From: an uncultured Oscillibacter sp.
Lineage (GTDB): Bacteria > Bacillota > Clostridia > Oscillospirales > Oscillospiraceae
Direction: 5' to 3'
Length of the DNA stretch: 22,137 nt
Assembly: GCF_910587525.1 (NCBI RefSeq)
Contig: NZ_CAJULS010000022.1
Span: 1-22,137, forward strand
This document shows, piece after piece, positions 7,200-13,161 of this stretch. Every line of letters starts with the position of its first letter. Position 1 is the first letter of the stretch. Below the pieces are notes generated by a model. The model saw only the letters and a list, made by a program, of their open reading frames with translations. It did not search any database and had not been told where the DNA came from. A program made the translations under genes and the position numbers.

Positions 7200-7247
7200 G
7201 TGTCCAACCGCAAATTTTATCGTCCGCGATTTTGGTTTTGTGACTGC
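7200..7247 (-). repeat. Diverged repeat, copy B, upstream of degV
   Basis: This is the sister of 6119-6165 in the same orientation, sharing the core TTTTGGTTTTGTG and the flanking TCCGC and TTTTATC blocks. It ends 19 bp before the -35 box of the degV promoter, the same spacing as copy A. Confidence 0.65.
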
Positions 7248-7257
7248 CGCTTTGCAG

Positions 7258-7284
7258 GGGCGGGGATCTGTCCCCGCCCGTTTT
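7258..7284 (+). terminator. Orphan terminator-like hairpin
   Basis: GGGCGGGGA (7258-7266) pairs with TCCCCGCCC (7271-7279) over a 4-nt loop and is followed by GTTTT. It has the form of a plus-strand intrinsic terminator, but no plus-strand gene lies upstream. It may insulate the gene at 7479 from antisense transcription, or be part of the neighbouring repeat. Confidence 0.5.
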
Positions 7285-7417
7285 CCCGAAAATGCCACCG
7301 GCGGATAGGCCGGAACAGGACCCGGCCCCTGCATCAAATCCGCGAAGAGGACCCTCCCAATCGCTGTCCTGCTTGAGAAATACGCCGAAAGATCATTCCG
7401 GCGCATTGCCGGCCATA

Positions 7418-7446
7418 TTGATTGTTCCGGCGCTGTATGGTAGAAT
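7418..7446 (+). promoter_or_regulatory. Sigma-A type promoter of the EFR1-type gene
   Basis: TTGATT (7418-7423) and TAGAAT (7441-7446) are separated by 17 bp. The start codon at 7479 follows 32 bp later, with GGAGGTG at 7464-7470. Confidence 0.7.
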
Positions 7447-7478
7447 GATTATAGTTTCCAGATGGAGGTGGCGGCCGG

Positions 7479-8240
7479 ATGATCGGGGTTTATTTCAGCG
7501 GAACCGGAAACACAAAATATTGTGTTGAAAAGTTTGTGCGGGAATATGATCGGGAGGGGAAGGTATGCTCCATTGAGACGGAAAACGCGGCGCAGGAGAT
7601 TTGCGCACACGAGGAAATAATTATAGGCTATCCAGTGCAGTTCAGCAGCATTCCGAAAATATTACAGGACTTTACCGTTGATCATTGGTGCATCTGGAAA
7701 AACAAAAAAATCTTTATTATCGCCACAATGGGACTGTTCAGTGGAGACGGAGCAGGAGTGCTTGCCCGCCTGCTGACCAGGTATGGCGCGGTTATAATAG
7801 GAGGGCTTCATTTGAGAATGCCCGACAGCATCGGTGACGAAAAAGCACTGAAAAGAACCCTGGAGCAAAATCAAGAGTTGGTGCTGAGGGCGGGACATAA
7901 GGTTGAAAAGGCTGTACAGGAATTAAAAAGCGGCCATCCCTCCCAGGATGGGATTGGTTTTTTGAGTCAAATGGCAGGGCTGTTCGGGCAAAGATTATAT
8001 TTTTATAATAGGACGAAAGAGTATTCCGACAGATTGAAAATTGACGGAAACAAGTGTACCCGATGCGGAAGGTGCGCGTTGATCTGTCCTATGAAAAATA
8101 TTTCTCTGGGGAAGGGACAGGCCATACCAAACGGCAGGTGCACAATGTGTTATCGATGTGTCAATTTTTGCCCTGCGCAGGCGATCACGTTGCTGGGGAA
8201 AAAGGTTTATGAGCAGTGCCATATTGAAAAGTATTTGTGA
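7479..8240 (+). CDS. EFR1-type flavodoxin/ferredoxin fusion protein
   Basis: A 253-aa cytoplasmic redox protein. The N-terminal flavodoxin-like domain (about 1-150) begins MIGVYFSGTGNT, with the FMN phosphate-binding SGTGNT at 7-12. The C-terminal part holds two 4Fe-4S ferredoxin motifs: C193, C196, C199, C203 in CTRCGRCALICP and C221, C224, C227, C231 in CTMCYRCVNFCP. This matches the EFR1 family of clostridial flavodoxin-ferredoxins, which probably carry electrons; the partner is unknown. GGAGGTG lies 8 nt before the ATG. The gene is clearly richer in A and T, and in AAA/ATA-type codons, than its neighbours, which suggests recent transfer. No terminator follows. Transcription would run into the stem-loop chain at 8255-8420. 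Confidence 0.88.
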   Translation: MIGVYFSGTGNTKYCVEKFVREYDREGKVCSIETENAAQEICAHEEIIIGYPVQFSSIPKILQDFTVDHWCIWKNKKIFIIATMGLFSGDGAGVLARLLTRYGAVIIGGLHLRMPDSIGDEKALKRTLEQNQELVLRAGHKVEKAVQELKSGHPSQDGIGFLSQMAGLFGQRLYFYNRTKEYSDRLKIDGNKCTRCGRCALICPMKNISLGKGQAIPNGRCTMCYRCVNFCPAQAITLLGKKVYEQCHIEKYL

Positions 8241-8254
8241 TATGGTTGAAGCAC

Positions 8255-8420
8255 TTGAACATCCGCAATTTGCGGATGTTCAACCAGCGGGGCGAAGACC
8301 CGCTGGACGGGCTTTGCCCGTGTGCCTCGACTATGAAGTCAAACGCACGACCGTTTATGCAGTCCCTGGCGGCAGTTTTACTGCCGCCAGGTTGAAAAGA
8401 ATCATTCTGATTCTTTTCAA
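8255..8420. repeat. Chain of seven abutting stem-loops
   Basis: Seven inverted repeats follow each other with no spacer base. They are 8255-8283 (TTGAACATCCGC arms), 8284-8306 (CCAGCGGG arms), 8307-8321 (ACGGGC arms), 8322-8348 (GTGC outer and GACT inner stems), 8349-8364 (weak, GAC/GTC), 8365-8391 (CCTGGCGGCAGT arms) and 8392-8420 (TTGAAAAGAATCA arms). The first and last two have perfect 12-13 bp stems with loops of 3-5 nt. The arms all differ in sequence. GTGTGC followed by GACTAT occurs twice (from 8320 and from 8421), each time after a pair of hairpins. None is followed by a T-run. It may be a structured RNA in the 3' untranslated region of the gene before it, or a cruciform-forming mobile or repeat element. 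Confidence 0.75.
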
Positions 8421-8553
8421 GTGTGCTGACTATACAATTCCATATCTGAGCGGGGCTGCCCTATCCAATTGGCGAAAAATTTCGGCGGCTGCCCCGGGAG
8501 GACGGAAGGCGGGAAGAGCCCCTGTCTCAATCTGCGGGGAAAGCCGGTACAGC

Positions 8554-8585
8554 AGGCCCTGTTTGAAAAATGTCAAAACGCCCAA
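8554..8585. repeat. 32-bp direct repeat, left copy
   Basis: It is identical over 32 bp to 9451-9482, in the same orientation. The core TTTGAAAAATGTCAAA is itself an imperfect palindrome. The two copies bracket the SDR gene. Confidence 0.9.
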
Positions 8586-8717
8586 GTGGGAGAGTTTTGA
8601 TTCCAGCCATTTTCCTGCCTCTGACGAGGCGGGCCGAAAAGACAGGAAGATTACAGGAACAGAATTGTCAGGTTTTATGCTTCAATTCTTGAAAAAACAT
8701 AGGAAAGGACTGCTTTT

Positions 8718-9452
8718 ATGAATCGTTCCGCACTGGTCACCGGTTCCTCCCGGGGCATCGGCCGGGCCGTGGCGCTGACACTGGCCCGGCAGGGCTGGCC
8801 CGTCTGCGTCAATTACCTGGAGCACAGGGAGGCGGCGGAGGAGACGGTGGCCCTCCTCCGCTCCGAGGGCCGGATGGCCATGGCCTTCCAGGCCGACGTG
8901 GCAGACCGCGCCGCCGTGAACGGGATGGTCCGCGCCGCCTCGGAGACCCTGGGCCCTGTGGAGCTGCTGGTGAACAACGCCGGTGTGGCGGGCCAGTGCC
9001 TGTTTCAGGACATTACCGACGAGCTGTGGGACCGGTACCTGGGCGTCAACCTGGGGGGCGCCCGGAACGCCATCCAGGCGGTGCTGCCCCACATGATCTC
9101 GGAGAAACGGGGCTGCATTGTCAACATCTCCTCCATCTGGGGCCTCCGGGGCGCCTCCTGCGAGGCGGCCTACGCCTGCACCAAGGCGGCCCTCATCGGT
9201 CTGACCCGCTCCCTGGCCCTGGAGCTGGCCCCCTCCGGCATCCGGGTGAACTGCGTGGCCCCCGGCGTCATCGACACGGATATGGTGCAGGTCCTGGGAC
9301 GGGACACCCTGCGGGATCTGGCGGAGCAGACGCCCGTGGGCCGTCTGGGCACGCCGGAGGACGTGGCCCACGCCGTGGCCTTTTTCGCCTCGGAGGGCGC
9401 CTCGTTTGTCACCGGCCAGGTTCTCTCCGCCGACGGCGGCTTTATCGTCTAG
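8718..9452 (+). CDS. ymfI: SDR-family reductase, probably EF-P 5-aminopentanone reductase (YmfI type)
   Basis: A 244-aa classical short-chain dehydrogenase. The NADP(H) site TGSSRGIG is at 8-15 and NNAG at 86-89. The catalytic triad is S139, Y152, K156 (Y-A-C-T-K). The C-terminus SADGGFIV is typical. The stretch SSIWGLRGASCEAAY (138-152) is what I associate with YmfI-type enzymes, which reduce the 5-aminopentanone group on elongation factor P. That makes this more likely than FabG, the 3-oxoacyl-ACP reductase of fatty acid synthesis. No fab gene and no efp gene is nearby. AGGAAAGGA sits 8 nt before the ATG. The stop codon TAG lies at 9450-9452, inside the first bases of the right-hand 32-bp repeat. 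SDR fold is certain; the substrate is a family-level inference. Confidence 0.85.
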   Translation: MNRSALVTGSSRGIGRAVALTLARQGWPVCVNYLEHREAAEETVALLRSEGRMAMAFQADVADRAAVNGMVRAASETLGPVELLVNNAGVAGQCLFQDITDELWDRYLGVNLGGARNAIQAVLPHMISEKRGCIVNISSIWGLRGASCEAAYACTKAALIGLTRSLALELAPSGIRVNCVAPGVIDTDMVQVLGRDTLRDLAEQTPVGRLGTPEDVAHAVAFFASEGASFVTGQVLSADGGFIV

Positions 9453-9482
9453 GCCCTGTTTGAAAAATGTCAAAACGCCCAA
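9451..9482. repeat. 32-bp direct repeat, right copy
   Basis: It is identical to 8554-8585. Its first two bases are the last two of the TAG stop codon of the SDR gene, so the gene and repeat end are fused. The rest of the 224-bp gap up to the next gene holds no recognised feature. Confidence 0.9.
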
Positions 9483-9676
9483 ACGACGGACCTTTTCCGC
9501 CGCCCTGCGTTGATTTCCCCTGCCATGCACAGAGTTTGGCTGCGTCAAATCACCTGGACCGGCAAAAAATCTCGCCGCTGCGTATTTCGCCATCGGTCAA
9601 ACAAGGCCTGGCGGGGACAGCATATTTCTGCCGCTTCCGGGAAACACTGAGGAAAAATCCCATGGGAGGCAGAAAT

Positions 9677-10033
9677 ATGGAATATCTCAACGCGTTTCTT
9701 TGCGGCGGCATCCTCTGCGCCACCGGACAGATCCTGATTGACAAGACCCAGCTGACCCCCGCCCGCATCCTGACGGGCTACGTGGTGGCCGGGGTGCTGA
9801 TCAGCGCCCTGGGGCTGTACCAGCCCCTGGCGGACTGGGGCGGCGCCGGGGCCACGGTGCCCCTCACCGGCTTCGGCCACGCCCTGGCCAAGGGTGTGAA
9901 AAAGGCCGTGGGCGAACAGGGCTGGCTGGGGATCCTCACCGGCGGTCTCAGCGCCACCGCCGGCGGCATTACCATGGCGGTGACGGCGGGTGTGGTCATG
10001 GCGCTGCTCTTCAAGCCGGGAGACAAGCGGTAA
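9677..10033 (+). CDS. spoVAE: Stage V sporulation protein AE
   Basis: A 118-aa membrane protein with about four hydrophobic segments and the conserved SpoVAE motifs: GQILIDKTQLTPARIL, the TVPLTGFGHALAKGVKKAV block and LTGGLSATAGGIT. SpoVAE is part of the SpoVA channel that moves calcium-dipicolinate into the forespore and out at germination. The frame is open upstream to 9467, but GGGAGG at 9664-9669 and the family N-terminus fix the start at 9677. It usually follows spoVAC and spoVAD. Here neither is adjacent, and a terminator directly follows, so it stands alone. It is good evidence that the organism comes from a spore-forming lineage. Confidence 0.92.
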   Translation: MEYLNAFLCGGILCATGQILIDKTQLTPARILTGYVVAGVLISALGLYQPLADWGGAGATVPLTGFGHALAKGVKKAVGEQGWLGILTGGLSATAGGITMAVTAGVVMALLFKPGDKR

Positions 10034-10040
10034 ACCGGCG

Positions 10041-10069
10041 GGCCGCCGGAGGAAGTCCGGCGGCCTTTT
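10041..10069 (+). terminator. Intrinsic terminator after spoVAE
   Basis: GGCCGCCGGA (10041-10050) pairs perfectly with TCCGGCGGCC (10056-10065) over a 5-nt loop, followed by TTTTG. It begins 7 bp after the stop. Confidence 0.92.
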
Positions 10070-10190
10070 GACAATTGTAACAAATCACTTGAATTTTGTA
10101 TTTTTTTTGTCACTTTTTTGTGGTTCTTTTTGCCGCCGTTTCTGTCATACTGTATTTGTCAGAAAATTCGACAGAAAGGACGTTTTTTCG

Positions 10191-11429
10191 ATGCCCCGTT
10201 TTACTGCCCTTCTCCTTCTGCTGGCCCTCCTGCTGTCCCTGAGCGCCTGCGGCCAGACGCCCTCCGAAGCCCCGCCGCCGGAGGACCCCGCGCCCCCTGT
10301 CCAGGATGAGACCCCCGAGCCCGAACCGGAGCCTGAACCCGAACCCTACGAGATTTTGGACCCTGCCGTGATGCCGGATGGCGGCAGCCGGGACGGCGTG
10401 CCCTACGCCGCGTGGGACGGCATCGTGGAGCACCTGTTCTTCCACCCCGTGGTGGCATACCCGGAGCTGGCCTTCGACGGCGACGCCCAGGCCGACGGCA
10501 TTGACGACTACATGGTCACGGCGGACGAGTTCACCAAGATCCTCCAGAGCGTCTACGACAAAGGCTATGTGCTGGTGGACATCGGCGATGTGTGGAGCGA
10601 GACGGAGGGGGAGGACGGCCAGCCTCAAATGGTCCGCAACACCCTGTATCTCCCCGAGGGGAAAAAGCCGGTGATCTTCTCCTACGACGATACCAATTAC
10701 TACCCCTACATGCTGGAAAACGGCTTTACTTATAAGCTCATCATCGGCGATGACGGCAAAATCACCTCCTGGGGCAAGGACCCGGAGGGCGGCGAGGTGG
10801 TCAGCCGGGACCTGGACGCCATCCCCATGCTGGACAAATTCGTGGAGGAGCATCCGGATTTCTCCCCCTTCGGCGCCAAGGCCAGCCTGAGTCTCACAGG
10901 GTACTGCGGCATTCTGGGCTACCGTACCCAGACGGAGAAGGAGGACCAGTCCCCCGAGCATGAGGCCAACCGCCAGAGGGAGCGGGAGGCGGTGAAGCCC
11001 ATCATCGCCGAGCTCAAGCGCACCGGCTGGACCTTCGGGAGCCACACCTGGGGCCACATCAACCTGGCTAAAAAGTCCCTGGATGTGGTGACGGCGGACA
11101 CGGAGAAGTGGCTTGACGAGGTGGGCTCCCTGGTGGGGGAGACGCCGATTTTGTACTACCCCCACGGCGCCCGGCCCGACGGCAACGACTGGACCCAGAC
11201 CGGCCCCATCTTCCAGTACCTCCAGAGCCAGGGATTCCGGGTGTTCTGCTCCGTGGGCACCGAGAGCTTCAGCTTCATCAAAAAGGACCTCTGCGCCGTG
11301 ATCTGCGACCGCCTCCACCCCGACGGCACCACCCTCCGCCGCTCCCGGGAGCGGTACCTGCAATTTTACGATGCCAAGGATATCATGGACGTGGACGTCC
11401 GGCCCCAGAGGGAGATCCTCTGGGAGTGA
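10191..11429 (+). CDS. Lipoprotein polysaccharide deacetylase (NodB-like)
   Basis: A 412-aa exported lipoprotein. Residues 1-20 form a lipoprotein signal peptide ending LSAC, so C20 should be lipidated and the protein anchored outside the membrane. A Pro/Glu linker with alternating PE (about 22-52) follows. The catalytic region carries YDD (165-167, the NodB TFDD motif), SHTWGH with H285 and H289 as the zinc-binding H-x3-H, and YYPHG (322-326). The insert between the first and second motifs is longer than in minimal NodB domains. It probably removes acetyl groups from a cell-wall or surface glycan; the substrate is not shown. The start at 10191 has AAAGGA 10 nt upstream. The next gene begins 10 bp after the stop, so they form an operon. 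Confidence 0.88.
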   Translation: MPRFTALLLLLALLLSLSACGQTPSEAPPPEDPAPPVQDETPEPEPEPEPEPYEILDPAVMPDGGSRDGVPYAAWDGIVEHLFFHPVVAYPELAFDGDAQADGIDDYMVTADEFTKILQSVYDKGYVLVDIGDVWSETEGEDGQPQMVRNTLYLPEGKKPVIFSYDDTNYYPYMLENGFTYKLIIGDDGKITSWGKDPEGGEVVSRDLDAIPMLDKFVEEHPDFSPFGAKASLSLTGYCGILGYRTQTEKEDQSPEHEANRQREREAVKPIIAELKRTGWTFGSHTWGHINLAKKSLDVVTADTEKWLDEVGSLVGETPILYYPHGARPDGNDWTQTGPIFQYLQSQGFRVFCSVGTESFSFIKKDLCAVICDRLHPDGTTLRRSRERYLQFYDAKDIMDVDVRPQREILWE

Positions 11430-11439
11430 GGAGGCAGAT

Positions 11440-12042
11440 ATGAGACGGTTTTTGAAGGGACGGGCGCTTCCCGCCGCCGCGCTGGCGGTCATCACGGCGG
11501 CCGCCAGCGCCCTTGCCGGAAGGGGCGGCCCTGCGGGGTTCCCCGGTTCGGAGGAGCTGCCGAACCTGGGCTGGGAGGCGGCGGAGGATGTTCTGCTGGG
11601 CCTTCCCCGGCAGGAGATTTTGAACGCCTGGGGAGAGCCGGATGGGACGCTCTCCGGCTTCTTCGGGGACATCTACGAGCTGGAGAGTGGCGGACAGGTC
11701 ATTCTGTACTACGACACGGAACCCATGAGCCAGGGGACAGCCGATTCCAGCACCGTCCCGGTGTGGTACGTCTCCTGCCCGGTCACCAAAATCCCTCCGT
11801 TGGAGGACATCGGTTGGTCTTCCAGGCTTCCCGCCGTTCTGCCGGGCCATACCCGTGAAGAGGTTCACGCCGCCTGGGGCGAGCCCCATAAAGAGACGGT
11901 CAATGAACAGCAGGACTATTTCTGCGACGTATACTGGCCGGATGAGAGCCACAGCGTTGTTGTATATTATGATACGAAGTCCATGGACGCGGGAACGGCG
12001 GATGAGCGTACCGTCCTGTACGTCTCCCTGGGAGAAGTTTAA
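11440..12042 (+). CDS. Secreted protein with two SmpA/BamE-like repeats
   Basis: A 200-aa protein with a basic-hydrophobic N-terminal export signal or anchor (about 1-27). The body is an internal duplication. Repeat 1 (about 51-112) has LPRQEILNAWGEPD, then GDIYELESG and VILYYDTEPMSQGTAD. Repeat 2 (about 133-196) has HTREEVHAAWGEPH, then CDVYWPDES and VVVYYDTKSMDAGTAD. The pattern of helix, AWGEP turn and strands ending YYDT resembles the small SmpA/OmlA (BamE) fold, which binds other envelope proteins. This is a fold-level guess. AGGAGG at 11429-11434 overlaps the stop of the deacetylase gene, so the two are coupled. It may act with the deacetylase at the cell surface. Confidence 0.7.
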   Translation: MRRFLKGRALPAAALAVITAAASALAGRGGPAGFPGSEELPNLGWEAAEDVLLGLPRQEILNAWGEPDGTLSGFFGDIYELESGGQVILYYDTEPMSQGTADSSTVPVWYVSCPVTKIPPLEDIGWSSRLPAVLPGHTREEVHAAWGEPHKETVNEQQDYFCDVYWPDESHSVVVYYDTKSMDAGTADERTVLYVSLGEV

Positions 12043-12058
12043 CAAGGAGGAAAGCGCT

Positions 12059-12451
12059 ATGACAAGAGAGGAACTGAAAGCCGCGGCCGTATCCATGCTG
12101 GACCGGGCCTACTGTCCCTATTCCCGCTTCCCCGTGGGGGCGGCGCTGGAGTGTGAGGAGGGAACGGTTTACACCGGCTGCAACGTGGAGAACGCCGCCT
12201 ATCCGGCGGGGATCTGCGCCGAGCGGAACGCCATCTCCCACGCCGTGGCGGAGGGACACACCCGTTTCCGCCGCATCGTCATCGCCGGGCAGGGGGAGGA
12301 CTTCTGCACCCCCTGCGGCATCTGCCGCCAGGTAATGCGGGAGTTTGCCCCGGAGCTGGAGGTCATCTGTCTCAACGGCGCGGGGGAGGAGCGGTCCTTT
12401 ACCCTGCCCGAGCTGCTGCCCCACAGCTTCGGCCCGGAGTTTCTGGAGTAA
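12059..12451 (+). CDS. cdd: Cytidine deaminase
   Basis: A 130-aa enzyme that deaminates cytidine and deoxycytidine to uridine and deoxyuridine in pyrimidine salvage. The zinc ligands and proton shuttle are at the same positions as in the small tetrameric Bacillus enzyme: C53, E55 (CAERNA), C86 and C89 (CTPCGIC). NVENAAYPAG (42-51) is the substrate-binding block. AAGGAGG (12044-12050) is 8 nt upstream, just after the stop of the preceding gene, so it is the third gene of the deacetylase operon. There is no obvious functional link to the first two. It ends before a bidirectional terminator. Confidence 0.95.
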   Translation: MTREELKAAAVSMLDRAYCPYSRFPVGAALECEEGTVYTGCNVENAAYPAGICAERNAISHAVAEGHTRFRRIVIAGQGEDFCTPCGICRQVMREFAPELEVICLNGAGEERSFTLPELLPHSFGPEFLE

Positions 12452-12493
12452 CGGCGGCGCACTTGGAACCCATAGCCGCTGAAAGCCTGATTA

Positions 12494-12537
12494 AAAAACT
12501 GAGCGAGCGCCCTGACCGGGGCGTTCGCTCAGTTTTT
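12494..12537. terminator. Bidirectional terminator between convergent operons
   Basis: A 19-bp stem (12494-12512 with 12519-12537, one G-T pair) has AAAAACTGAGCGA on one side and TCGCTCAGTTTTT on the other. It therefore ends transcripts from cdd on the plus strand and from the phosphoesterase on the minus strand. Confidence 0.93.
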
Positions 12538-12546
12538 GGAAGGGTG

Positions 12547-13161
12547 TCACGCGTCGGGCCGGGGCGGGGCGTCCGTATCCAGCAAAAACCGCTCGTAGGC
12601 GTTGATAATGGTGGTCTCCCCCCGCCGGAGGACCCGGGGCAGGTCGGCTCCGTAGTTGGCGTGGACGTGGCCGTGGATCAGGTACTTTGGCTGGTACTTG
12701 TCCACCAGGCGCAGGAGAGAGGAGAAGCCCTGGTGGGCGTAGTCCTCTCCGTCGCCGTAGCCCAGGATAGGGGAATGGGCCAGCACGATGTCCACGCCGC
12801 CGCTGCGCCACAGCCGGAACCGCAGCCGCTGGATACGGGCTTCCATCTGCCGCTCGGTGTACTGGTGGGGGCCGCCGCTGTACAGGTAGCTCCCTCCCAG
12901 CCCCAAAATCCGCAGGCCCTTGACCCGGAGAATGCGGTCCTCCGCGCAGTCGCACCCCTCCGGCGGGTGCTGGTCGTAGGTCATGTCGTGGTTGCCGTGG
13001 ACATAGATCAGGGGGACTCCGCCCATGGTTACAAGAAACGAGAGGTACTTGGAGCTCAAATCCCCGCAGGAGAGAATCATGTCCACGCCGTCCAGCCGCC
13101 CGGGCCGGTAATAGTCCCAGAGGGCGGGACACTCCTTGTCGGAAATCAGCAGCAGCTTCAC
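12547..13161 (-). CDS. Metallophosphoesterase (YfcE-like, calcineurin family)
   Basis: A 204-aa cytoplasmic phosphodiesterase-like protein. The two-metal motifs are present: GD at 33-34, GNHD at 56-59, H129 in AHSP and GHVH at 164-167. The first motif, normally D-x-H, reads D8-K-E10, so one metal ligand is changed. The fold is clear, but activity could be reduced or the substrate different. The start is a GTG at 13161 that overlaps the stop of the upstream gene by four bases (GTGA), with AAGGAGG 10 nt upstream. The pair is translationally coupled. The natural substrate is unknown. Confidence 0.87.
   Translation of the reverse strand: MKLLLISDKECPALWDYYRPGRLDGVDMILSCGDLSSKYLSFLVTMGGVPLIYVHGNHDMTYDQHPPEGCDCAEDRILRVKGLRILGLGGSYLYSGGPHQYTERQMEARIQRLRFRLWRSGGVDIVLAHSPILGYGDGEDYAHQGFSSLLRLVDKYQPKYLIHGHVHANYGADLPRVLRRGETTIINAYERFLLDTDAPPRPDA

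Noticed and set aside
8255..8420. CRISPR array
   Set aside because: The hairpin arms differ from each other, and there is no constant repeat with regular unique spacers and no cas gene.
8554..9482. A complete insertion sequence between the 32-bp repeats
   Set aside because: The enclosed gene is a short-chain dehydrogenase, not a transposase. The repeats are direct, and no terminal inverted repeats were found.
10110..11672. A 520-codon open frame on the minus strand
   Set aside because: It shadows the deacetylase gene, which has a lipobox and NodB motifs. The antisense product is low-complexity.
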